64,000 nucleotides of DNA, from the NCBI RefSeq assembly GCF_040419245.1, contig NZ_JAZHOH010000001.1, positions 496,001 through 560,000 of the forward strand. Reading direction: 5' to 3'. The position numbers were made by a program, and so were the translations under genes. Source of the stretch: Ewingella sp. CoE-038-23. GTDB taxonomy: Bacteria > Pseudomonadota > Gammaproteobacteria > Enterobacterales > Enterobacteriaceae. Numbering within the stretch: the stretch's first letter is position 1; each line of letters opens with the position of its first letter. The notes beneath the pieces are model-generated. The model saw only the letters and a list, made by a program, of their open reading frames with translations. It was not told where the DNA came from and did not search any database. Positions 45,820-59,945 of this stretch are shown here, piece after piece.

Positions 45820-46325
45820 TGAGTAAACCTATTTGTTCTACCGGACTCCGCTGGCTTTGGCTGGCGGTTTTGGTTGTCATCCTTGATCTCGGCAGCAAGT
45901 TCTTGGTCATGGGGCATTTTCAGCTTGGCGAATCCATGCCGCTGATCCCGTTCTTTAACCTGACTTACGCCCATAATCCGGGGGCGGCGTTTAGCTTCCT
46001 GGCGGATAAAGGCGGCTGGCAGCGTTGGTTCTTTGCCCTGATTGCTCTGGCTATCGTGATTATTCTGCTGGTGCTGATGTACCGCAGCAGCGCCACTCAG
46101 CGCATGAATAACATCGCTTTTGCGATGATTATCGGCGGCGCGCTGGGCAACCTATTCGATCGCATGGTGCACGGTTTTGTCATCGACTTTATCGACTTCT
46201 ACGTCAATGACTGGCATTACCCGATATTCAATCTGGCAGACAGCTTTATCTGTGTGGGTGCCGTGCTGGTGGTGCTGGAAGGCTTCTTAGCCAAACCCAA
46301 TGCTGCCGCGAAGAGCAAAGGATAA
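45819..46325 (+). CDS. lspA: Lipoprotein signal peptidase LspA
   Basis: Inner-membrane aspartic protease (signal peptidase II) that cleaves diacylglyceryl-modified prolipoproteins. 168 residues with four helices. The catalytic aspartates are D123 in VIDFIDFYV and D141 in [10 protein letters not shown]; the NPGAAFSFL and [10 protein letters not shown] motifs are intact. It overlaps the ileS stop by one base, as is common in enterobacteria. Confidence 0.97.
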   Translation: MSKPICSTGLRWLWLAVLVVILDLGSKFLVMGHFQLGESMPLIPFFNLTYAHNPGAAFSFLADKGGWQRWFFALIALAIVIILLVLMYRSSATQRMNNIAFAMIIGGALGNLFDRMVHGFVIDFIDFYVNDWHYPIFNLADSFICVGAVLVVLEGFLAKPNAAAKSKG

Positions 46326-46328
46326 AAC

Positions 46329-46799
46329 ATGTCTGAACAGGTAAAACACGACAGCGCGGTGCTGGTGCATTTCACCCTGAAGCTGGAAGATGGCTCAACG
46401 GCGGAATCCACCCGTGGTAATGGCAAACCGGCCCTGTTTCGACTGGGAGACGGCAGCCTGTCCGACGCGCTGGAGAATGAACTGCTCGGGTTAAAAGTGG
46501 GCGATAAGCACGCTTTTACGCTGGCACCTGAATCTGCTTTCGGCTCGAAAAGCCCTGATCTGGTTCAATATTTCTCGCGTCGAGATTTCCAAGAAACGGG
46601 CATTCCTGACGTGGGCACCATCATGTTATTTACTACCCGTGACGGCAGCGAAATGCCTGGCGTGGTGCGTGACGTGACCGAAGATTCCATCACCGTTGAT
46701 TTCAATCATCCACTGGCGGGCCAGCATATCGATTTCGATATCGAAGTGCTGGAGATTGATCCGCAACTGGAGGAGAAAGATGCAAATACTGCTGGCTAA
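46329..46799 (+). CDS. fkpB: FKBP-type peptidyl-prolyl isomerase FkpB (SlpA)
   Basis: 156 residues (E. coli 149): FKBP fold interrupted by an insert-in-flap domain, the SlyD/SlpA type. SlpA has prolyl-isomerase and weak chaperone activity. Features are [13 protein letters not shown] at the start, [20 protein letters not shown] before the flap domain, and a C-terminal [20 protein letters not shown]. It does not have the His-rich tail of SlyD. The 3' end overlaps ispH by 20 bases. Confidence 0.95.
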   Translation: MSEQVKHDSAVLVHFTLKLEDGSTAESTRGNGKPALFRLGDGSLSDALENELLGLKVGDKHAFTLAPESAFGSKSPDLVQYFSRRDFQETGIPDVGTIMLFTTRDGSEMPGVVRDVTEDSITVDFNHPLAGQHIDFDIEVLEIDPQLEEKDANTAG

Positions 46800-47733
46800 C
46801 CCACGCGGGTTCTGCGCAGGCGTGGATCGTGCGATCAGCATCGTCGAGCGCGCCCTCGAGCTGTATGGCGCGCCGATCTATGTGCGTCATGAGGTGGTTC
46901 ACAACCGTTACGTGGTTGATAGCCTGCGCCAGCGCGGCGCGGTGTTTATCGAGCAAATCAGCGAAGTGCCGGACGGCTCAATCCTGATTTTCTCAGCACA
47001 CGGCGTTTCTCAGGCCGTGCGTGCCGAAGCCAAGGCGCGTGAGCTGACCATGCTGTTTGACGCCACCTGCCCATTAGTGACGAAGGTCCATATGGAAGTC
47101 GCACGTGCCAGCCGTAAGGGCACCGAGGCGATTTTGATTGGTCACGCCGGTCACCCAGAAGTGGAAGGCACCATGGGGCAGTACAGCAACCCTAATGGCG
47201 GCATGTACTTGGTCGAATCGCCAGCGGACGTCTATAAGCTGCAGGTGAAAGATGAAAGTAACCTGTGCTTCATGACGCAAACCACGCTGTCGGTGGATGA
47301 TACTTCAGAAGTGATCGACGCCCTGCGCGACCGTTTCCCGAAAATCATTGGCCCACGCAAAGACGACATTTGCTACGCCACCACTAACCGTCAGGAGGCC
47401 GTGCGCCATCTGGCCGACGGGGCTGACGTGGTGCTGGTGGTCGGCTCGAAGAACTCGTCAAACTCTAACCGCCTGGCCGAACTGGCGCAGCGCGTTGGTG
47501 TGCCTTCTTACCTGATCGACTCCGCCGCTGATATCCAAGAGTCTTGGCTGAAAGACGCCAAGAGCATTGGCGTCACCGCCGGTGCTTCTGCTCCAGACAT
47601 TCTGGTGCAGGACGTGATCAGCAAGCTGAAAGCCTTTGGCTGCGCGGATGTGATTAACGTGGAAGGGCGCGAAGAGAATATCGTTTTCGAAGTGCCGAAA
47701 GAGCTGCGGGTTGATGTGCGTCAGGTTGACTAA
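46780..47733 (+). CDS. ispH: 4-hydroxy-3-methylbut-2-enyl diphosphate reductase IspH
   Basis: Last step of the MEP isoprenoid pathway: reductive formation of IPP and DMAPP by a [4Fe-4S] enzyme. 317 residues (E. coli 316). The cluster cysteines are C12 ([11 protein letters not shown]), C97 (DATCPLV) and the cysteine of [26 protein letters not shown] and TAGASAPD also fit. The ATG at 46780 has AGGAGA upstream and lies inside the fkpB frame, so translation is coupled. In E. coli rihC and dapB follow; here a terminator and two minus-strand genes come between. Confidence 0.97.
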   Translation: MQILLANPRGFCAGVDRAISIVERALELYGAPIYVRHEVVHNRYVVDSLRQRGAVFIEQISEVPDGSILIFSAHGVSQAVRAEAKARELTMLFDATCPLVTKVHMEVARASRKGTEAILIGHAGHPEVEGTMGQYSNPNGGMYLVESPADVYKLQVKDESNLCFMTQTTLSVDDTSEVIDALRDRFPKIIGPRKDDICYATTNRQEAVRHLADGADVVLVVGSKNSSNSNRLAELAQRVGVPSYLIDSAADIQESWLKDAKSIGVTAGASAPDILVQDVISKLKAFGCADVINVEGREENIVFEVPKELRVDVRQVD

Positions 47734-47769
47734 GTTCATCAGCTAATCGAGCAAGACGCGCAAGAGTAG

Positions 47770-47801
47770 AAAGCGGTCAGTGAAAACTGGCCGCTTTTTT
47801 T
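47770..47801. terminator. Terminator after ispH
   Basis: AAAGCGGTCAG pairs with CTGGCCGCTTT (one G-U) and is followed by eight T. It lies between ispH and the convergent SMP-30 gene. Confidence 0.85.
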
Positions 47802-47809
47802 TATGATAA

Positions 47810-48679
47810 TCAGTTGAGACGGAACAGGTTCTGCGGCGTACCCGTGGTGCCGGTCTGCACGTGGAGCAGGGCGCCGTCCAGTTCGCTTGGGTTCTCCAAG
47901 CCTTTGCGCGCCGAGGTGATGAACAGCTCGCTCATGTCCGGCCCGCCAAAGGTACAGCAGCTTGGCTGAGCGACGGGAAGGGCAATGGTGTCGAGGGTCA
48001 GCAACTCGCCCTGATTGATTTGCTGGCGTAACAGGCAGCTGCTGCCCCAGCAGGCAGTGAGCAGCAGGCCGTCCAAGGAGACTGCCGAGCCATCCGGCGT
48101 TTTATCCCCAGACGAGAAGCAGGCGATTTTCAGCGGATTGATGTGGCGGGCGTTGGCAGAGTAAAAACGCTTCTTCATGCTGTCGGCAAACCACACTTTG
48201 CTTTCATGCCACGCCAGCGTGTTGGGAATGCCCACGTTGTCCATCATCAGCTCGGGATGTGGCGCACCGCTCTCATAGCGATACCACCCGCCCAGCGTCT
48301 GCTCTTCCTTCACATCCATAGTGCTGAACCACAGGGAGCCGTCTGGCGCGATAGCGGCTTCATTGGTTCTGGTGCCTTCTCTGCCGACATAATCACAGAT
48401 TTTCTCTGTCTTGCTGAAGGCATAGTCATACAGGTGCAGGCCATCTTGCGAGACCAGCAAAAAGCGATTCAGCGCGCTGGTTAACAGCACGGCGCTGGTT
48501 AACGAGGGCAGCTTGCGTACCTCGGTTTTGTGCTGGGACGGCCAGTAGCGCAGCAGTTTTAAGTTGAGAATATCGACCCACAGTAATGACTGCGTGCGTT
48601 GACACCATACCGGCGTCTCTCCCAGCTCGGCACGGTAGTCGTCTATCGCAGTGATGGCGGATCGTAAAAATGCTGACAT
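47810..48679 (-). CDS. SMP-30/gluconolactonase family hydrolase
   Basis: 289-residue six-bladed beta-propeller of the SMP-30/gluconolactonase/LRE family. The usual metal ligands are present: Glu in AELGETPVW near the N-terminus, Asn in GIPNTLAW, and Asp in KTPDGSAVS. Members hydrolyse sugar lactones; the substrate here is not known. There is no signal peptide, so it acts in the cytoplasm. I chose the ATG at 48679, which has AAGGAG upstream, over one at 48697. It stands next to a porin gene on the same strand, which may reflect uptake and use of a sugar acid or lactone. Confidence 0.85.
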   Translation of the reverse strand: MSAFLRSAITAIDDYRAELGETPVWCQRTQSLLWVDILNLKLLRYWPSQHKTEVRKLPSLTSAVLLTSALNRFLLVSQDGLHLYDYAFSKTEKICDYVGREGTRTNEAAIAPDGSLWFSTMDVKEEQTLGGWYRYESGAPHPELMMDNVGIPNTLAWHESKVWFADSMKKRFYSANARHINPLKIACFSSGDKTPDGSAVSLDGLLLTACWGSSCLLRQQINQGELLTLDTIALPVAQPSCCTFGGPDMSELFITSARKGLENPSELDGALLHVQTGTTGTPQNLFRLN

Positions 48680-48756
48680 CGTAAAGCTCTCCTTCATGGC
48701 AGTGTCTTTACATAGTCTAGTCTGGCTTTGCTGATGGAGGATAGAATAAAAGGCGT

Positions 48757-48800
48757 AAAAAGAAGGGGCCGGCCCGTTAATAAAACGTAAAGCCAGCCCC
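48757..48800 (-). terminator. Terminator after the porin gene
   Basis: On the minus strand GGGGCTGGC pairs with GCCGGCCCC (one mismatch) over an 18-base loop and is followed by TTCTTTTT. It separates the porin gene from the SMP-30 gene. Confidence 0.6.
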
Positions 48801-48819
48801 TGAGGTGAGTTAATGAGGG

Positions 48820-49971
48820 TTAGAAATCGTATCTCAGACGAACCAGGTTCATGTCGCCACGGTCGTCGGTGGTGGAGCTAAATACGTGTTCATAATCAAC
48901 GCGGAAGCCGTAATCGAGTTGAACCGATACGCCTAAGCCATTATCGATACGCTGATAATCACGGCCGGAGACGTAGGTTAGTCGGTCACCCATGAAGTAT
49001 GGCTGAACGGTTTTCACCGCGTACTGGTTGATTGGGAAGGCGTAGCCCAGGAAGTATTCCAGACCGTAGGCGTCGCCAGCAAAGTAGTTATTATCCGCTT
49101 TCTGCTTAGTCGTCAGGAAGTTGTTGTAATAACCGCCGCCGAAAGAGGCCGTCCAGTTGCCCGGTTTCCAGCTTAATGCGGTACCAATGATATTTTGGTC
49201 ATAGTTGGTGGAGCTGTTGCCGCCCGGGTTTTTCATCTCAGCGTTGGTGTAGTTGTACGCCGTGCCCCAAGTCAGTTCTTTGGTGATGTGGTAATCCACG
49301 CCGATAGAGCCGCCGCCTTTACGTTTATAACGCAGGCCATCGCCGGTCAGCAGATCGGTATCGGCGAACAGGTAAGAGGCGTAGACATCAGCATCGCCGA
49401 AGGTGTTCTTGTATTTCAACATCTTGCGCGAACGATAAGAGCCGTCGTAGTCGCCATTCACGCCGTTCCCCGGCGCCTGAGCGAGCATGTCGTAGTCCCA
49501 GATGTCAGTTTTCACGCCAACCACGTCGTAATACACGCTGTTTTGCTGGCCGAAGGTCAACTGTCCGTAGGTTTTGCTTTTCAGGCCGGTGTAGAGTTGG
49601 CGGCGAGAGGTATTGCGCGCGCCGTCGGCATAGTGATTATCCCAGTCGAACAGGGCAGGGAAGTTGACACCCAGTTCGTAGTAGCTGACCCAGCTGATAT
49701 CATCAAACAGGTAGTAATCCGCCGTGAAGCGAAAACGCGAGCCGCCGTCAAAGCCGTTGTTTTTGTAAGAGCCTTTATCTTTATTGCCCGTTTCCATATT
49801 CCACTGTGGGCGAATACTGCCGCCAACCTTGAAGTCGAGACGACTCAGCAGGTCATTTGGCTGCGGATCTTGCTTAATAAGGGTGATTTCAGCCTGTGAA
49901 GCGAAAGACGTCAGGCCAAAGAGTAGCCCGGCAGAAGCCACCTGTGTGACTCTGTTTAGTTTGAATTTCAT
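48820..49971 (-). CDS. Outer-membrane porin
   Basis: 383-residue beta-barrel protein. A 27-residue signal peptide (MKFKLNRVTQVASAGLLFGL..., cut after SQA) precedes a mature chain of alternating aromatic/polar strands. It ends in the outer-membrane targeting pattern LVRLRYDF with C-terminal Phe. Porin features include GQLTFGQQNSVYYDVVG, a loop 3-like Asp/Gly-rich segment, and periodic strands such as GSIGVDYHITKELTWGTAYNY. It belongs to the general Gram-negative porin group; the exact subfamily and solute are unknown. ATG with AGGGG upstream. A small inverted repeat lies in its leader. Confidence 0.85.
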   Translation of the reverse strand: MKFKLNRVTQVASAGLLFGLTSFASQAEITLIKQDPQPNDLLSRLDFKVGGSIRPQWNMETGNKDKGSYKNNGFDGGSRFRFTADYYLFDDISWVSYYELGVNFPALFDWDNHYADGARNTSRRQLYTGLKSKTYGQLTFGQQNSVYYDVVGVKTDIWDYDMLAQAPGNGVNGDYDGSYRSRKMLKYKNTFGDADVYASYLFADTDLLTGDGLRYKRKGGGSIGVDYHITKELTWGTAYNYTNAEMKNPGGNSSTNYDQNIIGTALSWKPGNWTASFGGGYYNNFLTTKQKADNNYFAGDAYGLEYFLGYAFPINQYAVKTVQPYFMGDRLTYVSGRDYQRIDNGLGVSVQLDYGFRVDYEHVFSSTTDDRGDMNLVRLRYDF

Positions 49972-51401
<1,430 letters not shown>

Positions 51402-51450
51402 GTTTTACACCATTGTGATGTGGTTGTTTTAATCATAGTTCTTTGATTAT

Positions 51451-51480
51451 AGGGCAGTTCCTTGACTGCCCTTTTCTTTT
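51451..51480 (+). terminator. Terminator after dapB
   Basis: AGGGCAGT (51451-51458) pairs with ACTGCCCT (51465-51472), followed by TTTCTTTTTT. Confidence 0.85.
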
Positions 51481-51639
51481 TTATAAAAAAAATGAAGCTT
51501 GGCTCCTTTTTCTTGATTTGATGCCTATTTAAATGTGTTTTGTGAGTTTTTAAGCTCTTCGCTGACTACAAAACGACCTCCTCAACAGATCCGATGTGTA
51601 ACATTTGCCGATTTCCCGCCTTTTTTCAGACAACCGCCC

Positions 51640-51655
51640 TCGCAAACGTTTACTA
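51640..51655. promoter_or_regulatory. PurR box upstream of carAB
   Basis: The 16-mer contains CGCAAACGTTT and matches the PurR consensus ACGCAAACGTTTGCGT at 12 positions. Its centre lies about 128 bases upstream of the expected P1 start, the location of the PurR site in E. coli carAB. Confidence 0.7.
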
Positions 51656-51740
51656 TAGTGACTTAGCCCGTGCTTTTATGGCTGTGAGGTCGCTATTTCA
51701 CTGAGTTCTGTATAAAACAGAGAAATATTGGTGCTTTTGG

Positions 51741-51769
51741 TAGACAAAGCGAGCGCCCATCATTAGAAT
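51741..51769 (+). promoter_or_regulatory. carAB promoter P1
   Basis: TAGACA (51741-51746), 17-bp spacer, TAGAAT (51764-51769), each five of six to consensus, then a GCGCGC discriminator. It corresponds to the pyrimidine- and purine-controlled P1 of E. coli. Confidence 0.7.
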
Positions 51770-51812
51770 GCGCGCAATTTGCCGAAAATTGGCTTCGAGG
51801 GCGATTTTTGCA

Positions 51813-51869
51813 TTGATTTAGATCGGCTTATCTGAATTAATATGCAAATAATGTGATTGATTATTCCTG
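51813..51869 (+). promoter_or_regulatory. carAB promoter P2 with two ARG boxes
   Basis: TTGATT (51813-51818) and TTAATA (51837-51842) form P2. Two ArgR boxes, TGAATTAATATGCA (51833-51846) and TGATTGATTATTCC (51854-51867), have centres exactly 21 bp apart, the usual spacing for an ArgR hexamer, and cover the -10 and the ribosome-site region. Confidence 0.7.
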
Positions 51870-51878
51870 GAGGATGCT

Positions 51879-53039
51879 TTGATAAAGTCAGCGCTATTGG
51901 TTCTGGAAGACGGAACCCAATTCCACGGTCGGGCCATCGGGGCAGAAGGTACGGCAGTGGGGGAAGTGGTCTTCAATACGTCGATGACCGGTTATCAAGA
52001 AATCCTTACTGATCCTTCCTATTCCCGCCAAATTGTTACTCTTACTTATCCCCATATTGGTAATGTCGGCACTAACGCCGCTGATGAAGAATCCTCTGCA
52101 GTACACGCTCAAGGTTTGGTTATCCGCGATTTACCTCTTATTGCCAGCAACTACCGCAGTACCGAAAACCTTTCTGACTATCTCAAACGCCACAACATCG
52201 TCGCTATCGCCGACATTGATACCCGTAAACTGACTCGCGTGCTGCGTGAAAAAGGCGCACAAAACGGCTGCATCATCGCTGGCGACTCCGTGGACGCAGT
52301 GCTGGCACTTGAGAAAGCTAAAGCCTTCCCGGGCCTGAAAGGGATGGACTTGGCGAAAGAAGTGACCACCAAAGAGTCTTACAGCTGGCAGCAGGGCAGC
52401 TGGACATTAGAAGGCGAACTGCCTGAAGCGAAACCGGCTGAAGAGCTGAAATTCCACGTGGTGGCTTATGACTACGGCGCAAAACGCAACATCCTGCGCA
52501 TGCTGGTTGACCGCGGCTGCCGCCTGACCGTGGTGCCGGCACAAACGCCAGCCGAAGACGTGTTAAAGCTCAATCCAGACGGCATCTTCCTGTCCAACGG
52601 ACCGGGCGACCCGGAGCCATGCGACTACGCCATCGACGCCATCAAGGCCTTCCTCGAGACTGACATTCCGGTCTTCGGCATCTGTCTGGGCCACCAGTTA
52701 CTGGCACTGGCCAGCGGCGCGAAAACGCTGAAAATGAAGCTTGGCCATCACGGTGGTAACCACCCGGTGAAAGATCTCGACAACAATGTGGTGATGATCA
52801 CCGCGCAGAACCACGGCTTTGCGGTAGATGAAAATGGCCTGCCAGCCAACCTGCGCGTGACCCACAAGTCGCTGTTCGACCACACGGTTCAGGGGATTCA
52901 TCGCACGGATAAAGCCGCGTTCAGCTTCCAGGGGCACCCAGAAGCCAGCCCGGGCCCGCACGACGCGGCACCGCTGTTCGACCACTTTATCGAGCTGATT
53001 GAGCAATACCGTTCTCACGCCACTCAGACTGGCAAATAA
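51879..53039 (+). CDS. carA: Carbamoyl-phosphate synthase small subunit CarA
   Basis: Glutaminase subunit that supplies ammonia through a tunnel to CarB, for arginine and pyrimidine synthesis. 386 residues. The C-terminal class I amidotransferase domain has the nucleophile C269 in [11 protein letters not shown] and the GHPEASPGP His/Glu pair. The start is TTG at 51879 with an ideal GGAGGA (51869-51874); E. coli carA also starts with UUG. carB follows after 17 bases. Confidence 0.98.
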   Translation: MIKSALLVLEDGTQFHGRAIGAEGTAVGEVVFNTSMTGYQEILTDPSYSRQIVTLTYPHIGNVGTNAADEESSAVHAQGLVIRDLPLIASNYRSTENLSDYLKRHNIVAIADIDTRKLTRVLREKGAQNGCIIAGDSVDAVLALEKAKAFPGLKGMDLAKEVTTKESYSWQQGSWTLEGELPEAKPAEELKFHVVAYDYGAKRNILRMLVDRGCRLTVVPAQTPAEDVLKLNPDGIFLSNGPGDPEPCDYAIDAIKAFLETDIPVFGICLGHQLLALASGAKTLKMKLGHHGGNHPVKDLDNNVVMITAQNHGFAVDENGLPANLRVTHKSLFDHTVQGIHRTDKAAFSFQGHPEASPGPHDAAPLFDHFIELIEQYRSHATQTGK

Positions 53040-53056
53040 ATCAGGAGCACTAAAAC

Positions 53057-56281
<3,225 letters not shown>

Positions 56282-56309
56282 CCTTAAGACTTTAGTGTCT
56301 GGTACTGCG

Positions 56310-56342
56310 ACGCCCGCAACCGAAAGGAAGCGGGCGTTTTTA
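56310..56342 (+). terminator. Terminator after carB
   Basis: ACGCCCGC (56310-56317) pairs with GCGGGCGT (56330-56337), followed by a T run. Confidence 0.85.
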
Positions 56343-56426
56343 TTACTTTCGCTTGGCACTGGCGGCAGTTATAAACCGCAGAAATACTTTATGATTAATC
56401 TATGTTTTGACGATATGAGCTGACTG

Positions 56427-56987
56427 ATGATTTTAATTGTTTACGCCCACCCTTATCCACGCCACTCCCGGGCCAATCAGCGCTTGCTGTCGGCAATCGC
56501 TGATCTTCCTGATGTCGAAGTCCGCTCTCTTTACGATCTCTATCCCGATTTCAGCATTGATATCAGCGCTGAGCAGGCGGCGGTCGAGCGCGCCGATCTG
56601 GTGGTTTTCCAACATCCTCTTCAGTGGTACAGCATGCCGCCGCTGCTAAAACTGTGGATTGATAAAGTGCTGGAGCACGGTTGGGCCTATGGCCATGAAG
56701 GCAATGCCTTGAATGGTAAACACTGTCTGTGGGCGGTGACCACCGGCGGCAATGAGCATCACTTTGAGCTGGGCGACCATCCTGATTTCGACGTTCTAGC
56801 CCAGCCGCTGCAGGCCACGGCAGTTTACTGCGGGATGAACTGGTTGCCGTATTTTGCCGTACATAACACCTTTATTTGCGACGAGGTGGCGCTGAAAGCC
56901 TCCGGCGAAGAGTATCGCCGCCGCCTGTCGGCTTGTCTGAGTTTGAAAGAAACCGCGCCAGTGGGAGGCAGCGATGGAAAACCATAA
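56427..56987 (+). CDS. kefF: KefC ancillary quinone oxidoreductase KefF
   Basis: 186-residue flavodoxin-like NAD(P)H:quinone oxidoreductase (E. coli KefF 176) that binds KefC and is needed for its full activity. Marks are [17 protein letters not shown] (flavin phosphate site), [29 protein letters not shown] and [25 protein letters not shown]. The C-terminal tail ([14 protein letters not shown]) is longer than in E. coli and is encoded in part by the 14-base overlap with kefC. Confidence 0.95.
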   Translation: MILIVYAHPYPRHSRANQRLLSAIADLPDVEVRSLYDLYPDFSIDISAEQAAVERADLVVFQHPLQWYSMPPLLKLWIDKVLEHGWAYGHEGNALNGKHCLWAVTTGGNEHHFELGDHPDFDVLAQPLQATAVYCGMNWLPYFAVHNTFICDEVALKASGEEYRRRLSACLSLKETAPVGGSDGKP

Positions 56988-58827
56988 TTTGCTGCTTGAA
57001 GGGCTGCTCTACCTCGGCTCCGCCGCGCTATTTGTGCCGATTGCCGTGCGCCTTGGCTTAGGCTCGGTGCTGGGCTATCTGATTGCGGGCTGCATCATCG
57101 GCCCGTGGGGGCTAAAACTGGTTTCCGACCCTGAGTCGATTCTGACCTTTGCGGAGATCGGCGTGGTGCTGATGCTGTTTATCATCGGCCTTGAGCTGGA
57201 CCCGAAACGCCTCTGGACCCTGCGCGCCTCGGTATTCGGCGGTGGCAGTATCCAGATGGGCGGCTGTGGTTTACTGCTCAGCCTGTTCTGTTATTTGCTG
57301 GGTCTGGACTGGAAAGTCGCTTTGCTGATTGGCCTGACGTTGGCGCTTTCCTCCACCGCCATCGCCATGCAGGCCATGAGCGAGCGCAGCCTGACCACTT
57401 CTCCCATTGGCCGTAGCGCCTTTGCCGTGCTGCTGTTTCAGGATATCGCGGCCATTCCGCTGGTTGCCATGATCCCTTTATTGGCGAGCACCGGAGAAGC
57501 CACTACGCTGGCAAGCTTTGGGCTATCCGCCGCGAAAGTGATTGGCGCACTGGCAGCGGTTATTCTGCTCGGGCGCTACGTGGCGCGGCCCTTGCTGCAC
57601 TTTGTTGCCCGTTCGGGTATGCGCGAAGTGTTCAGCGCCGTGGCGCTTTTTCTGGTATTCGGCTTTGGTATTTTGCTCGAAACGGCGGGCCTGTCGATGG
57701 CGATGGGGGCGTTTTTGGCAGGTGTGATGCTGGCGAGTTCGGAATACCGCCACGCGCTGGAAAGCGATATTCAGCCCTTTAAAGGCTTGCTGCTTGGGCT
57801 GTTCTTCATCGGCGTCGGCATGTCTATCGACTTCGGCACGCTGGTGCATCAGCCGCTGTTAATTGCCACTTTGCTGGTGGGCTTCATGCTGCTGAAAGCC
57901 GCGCTGCTGTGGCTTATTGGGCCGATGCTCGGCGTGCCAAAACGCCAGCGCGGCCTGTTTGCCATTCTTATCGGGCAGGGCAGTGAATTCGCTTTCGTGA
58001 TTTTCAGCACCGCGCAGATGGCCGGTGTGCTGCCAGTAGAGTGGGCGAAAGCCCTGACGCTGGCGGTGGCGCTTTCCATGGCGGTCACGCCGCTGCTGCT
58101 GGTGCTGGCGAGCCGTCTGGAGCGCAACGCGCCGAAAGACAATCGCCCTGACGATACCATTGATGATGAAAATGCCACGGTGATCATTGCCGGATTTGGG
58201 CGTTTCGGGCAGATCGCCGGCCGTCTGTTGCTGGCCAATAACGTGCATACTGTGGTTTTGGATCACGACCCGGACCATATCGAAACGCTGCGCAAGTTCG
58301 GCACAAAAGTGTTTTACGGCGACGCCACCCGCGTTGACCTGCTGGAGTCCGCTGGTGCGGGGCAGGCCAAGGTGCTGATCAACGCGATTGACGACGTTGA
58401 GGCCAATCTCCAGCTCACCGAGCTGGCAAAAGAGCATTTCCCGAACCTGAAAATTATCGCCCGCGCTCGCGACGTCGACCACTGGTATCAGCTGCGTCGC
58501 CTTGGCGTTGAGGCGCCTGAGCGTGAGCTGTTTGAAGGCTCGCTGCGCGTCGGGCGTGAGACGCTGGAGTTCCTGGGATTAGATGCATACGAGGCGCGGG
58601 AAAAAGCCGATCTGTTCCGTCGCTACAACCTTAAAATGCTCGAAGCCACTATCGAGAATTATGAGGATACCGAGTTCCGCGTTGCCAGTATGCAGCGTGC
58701 CAAAGATATGCTGACGGACGCCATCGAGCAGGATCAGAAGCGTCTGGCCTCAGGGCAGCAGCAGGGCTGGCGTGGAAGTATTGACGGTAAAGCGCCGGAA
58801 GATGAGGTGATTGAAGCCAAGGGATAA
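56974..58827 (+). CDS. kefC: Glutathione-gated K+/H+ antiporter KefC
   Basis: 617 residues (E. coli 620). The N-terminal CPA2 membrane domain (about 1-385, 12 or more helices) has the [10 protein letters not shown] and [15 protein letters not shown] segments, the latter with a conserved Asp. The C-terminal RCK/KTN domain has a Rossmann motif [16 protein letters not shown] from about residue 404. It is held closed by glutathione and opened by glutathione adducts, lowering cytoplasmic pH as protection against electrophiles. Overlaps kefF by 14 bases, so they are co-translated. Confidence 0.97.
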   Translation: MENHNLLLEGLLYLGSAALFVPIAVRLGLGSVLGYLIAGCIIGPWGLKLVSDPESILTFAEIGVVLMLFIIGLELDPKRLWTLRASVFGGGSIQMGGCGLLLSLFCYLLGLDWKVALLIGLTLALSSTAIAMQAMSERSLTTSPIGRSAFAVLLFQDIAAIPLVAMIPLLASTGEATTLASFGLSAAKVIGALAAVILLGRYVARPLLHFVARSGMREVFSAVALFLVFGFGILLETAGLSMAMGAFLAGVMLASSEYRHALESDIQPFKGLLLGLFFIGVGMSIDFGTLVHQPLLIATLLVGFMLLKAALLWLIGPMLGVPKRQRGLFAILIGQGSEFAFVIFSTAQMAGVLPVEWAKALTLAVALSMAVTPLLLVLASRLERNAPKDNRPDDTIDDENATVIIAGFGRFGQIAGRLLLANNVHTVVLDHDPDHIETLRKFGTKVFYGDATRVDLLESAGAGQAKVLINAIDDVEANLQLTELAKEHFPNLKIIARARDVDHWYQLRRLGVEAPERELFEGSLRVGRETLEFLGLDAYEAREKADLFRRYNLKMLEATIENYEDTEFRVASMQRAKDMLTDAIEQDQKRLASGQQQGWRGSIDGKAPEDEVIEAKG

Positions 58828-58858
58828 GGCGAACTTGAAGAGATAAGAAGTTTATTAT

Positions 58859-58890
58859 TAAACGGGCGGTGCGCAGGCATCGCCCGTTTT
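58859..58890. terminator. Bidirectional terminator, kefC / exporter gene
   Basis: AAACGGGCG pairs perfectly with CGCCCGTTT around a 12-base loop, between convergent genes. The T tract is short. Confidence 0.7.
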
Positions 58891-58909
58891 GCGTTAAGGC
58901 CGCGGGGTA

Positions 58910-59524
58910 TTAGCTCAGCGCGACTTTAATCCCTAAACCAATCAGCACGCCACCGAGCAGCTTATCGACAATCTTCTGTGCTTTTGCCAGACCACGGCGC
59001 ACCGGCGCGCTTTGGATCAGCAGGGAGAGCAGCGGCCACCAAATGGCTGACAGCCCAATGATAATCGAGGCATACCACAGCTTTTCGCCCACGCTGGAGT
59101 TCACTTGCAGCACCTGAGTGAACATCGCCAGGAAGAACAGAGTGGCCTTAGGGTTGAGCAAATTGCACAAGTAGCCCTGAATGAAAGCTTTGTGCAGCTT
59201 GATTTGTTGCTGCTCTAAGCCGTCCAGATTCATTTTGCTATTGGAGCGCGAGAACAGCGCCTGAATGCCGACCCAAATCAGGTAAGCCGCGCCGACATAC
59301 TTCAGCATGTCGAACAGCCACGGCGTGGTGGTGATCACTACCGCCAGCCCGGCCACGCAGTAAGACATATGGGTTATCACCCCGCAAATTACACCCAGAG
59401 ACGTCATCAGCGCCGCCACTTTCGGATAGCGCGCCGCATTCTTTATCACCAGAAAGAAATCTGGGCCGGGGGAGAGCATGCCGAGCAGGGAGATGCTGGC
59501 GACAAATAGGGAGGTTTCAAGCAT
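58910..59524 (-). CDS. LysE/RhtB-family amino-acid exporter
   Basis: 204-residue, about six-helix inner-membrane exporter of the LysE/RhtB superfamily. The signature LLGMLSPGPDFFLVIKNAARY is at about 13-33 and NPKATLFFLAMF near 131-142. Members export amino acids such as threonine, homoserine or lysine; the substrate is not deducible. The ATG at 59524 gives the usual family length; the frame could start at a TTG at 59575 that has AGGA upstream, adding 17 residues not typical of the family. E. coli has no such gene between kefC and folA. Confidence 0.85.
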   Translation of the reverse strand: MLETSLFVASISLLGMLSPGPDFFLVIKNAARYPKVAALMTSLGVICGVITHMSYCVAGLAVVITTTPWLFDMLKYVGAAYLIWVGIQALFSRSNSKMNLDGLEQQQIKLHKAFIQGYLCNLLNPKATLFFLAMFTQVLQVNSSVGEKLWYASIIIGLSAIWWPLLSLLIQSAPVRRGLAKAQKIVDKLLGGVLIGLGIKVALS

Positions 59525-59863
59525 GGTAATAACCGTCGTTGATTCAATAGCAGATAGGGCGGCATCATACGCCAATCCTGAAAGTCATAAACTACGGGCG
59601 ACGCTTTTTTTTTGTGTTTCGTATAAAGTCGCGTCGGCGGAGTGGTGAGGGCTGTACGGCCCTGTACGCGAATGACGCCAGCATGTAAGCCGCACTGTAC
59701 AAGCTCTGAAGAGTCTGGAATTCGTATAAGTGATATATACCGTTTTAAGATAATTATCCGTTATATATGACGTGGATTAAGGTGCCGAATTGGAACTTTT
59801 ATAATGATAAATCGCGCATGACTAAGAGCCATCTTATATCTGTAGGTTGGGCAGTTATCGCTA
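59525..59863. other. Exporter-folA intergenic region with nested dyads
   Basis: No gene seen. GTGATATATACCG (59730-59742) and CGTTATATATGAC (59759-59771) are inverted repeats with two mismatches and enclose the perfect palindrome GATAATTATC (59749-59758). A further 16-base near-palindrome with AGGGC/GCCCT arms lies at 59648-59663. Confidence 0.45.
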
Positions 59864-59892
59864 TCGACGGCTTGAGGGGCTTTCCGTATAGT
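59864..59892 (+). promoter_or_regulatory. Candidate folA promoter
   Basis: TCGACG (59864-59869), 17-bp spacer, TATAGT (59887-59892), giving a leader of about 45 bases before the folA ATG. Confidence 0.5.
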
Positions 59893-59945
59893 GTCTGCAC
59901 TTTTTTGAGTCACCGTAAATATCCTCTTCTACACAGGGTTTCATA

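Noticed and set aside
49195..49899. 234-codon open frame opposite the porin gene
   Set aside because: The porin frame has a signal peptide, strand pattern and C-terminal Phe; the opposite frame has a Val/Ala/Ile-rich composition with no domain and no ribosome site that stands out.
59525..59575. TTG start for the LysE-type exporter
   Set aside because: It has a fair AGGA site, but the added 17 residues are polar and not part of the family, whose members begin just before the first helix. The possibility is noted in the feature entry.
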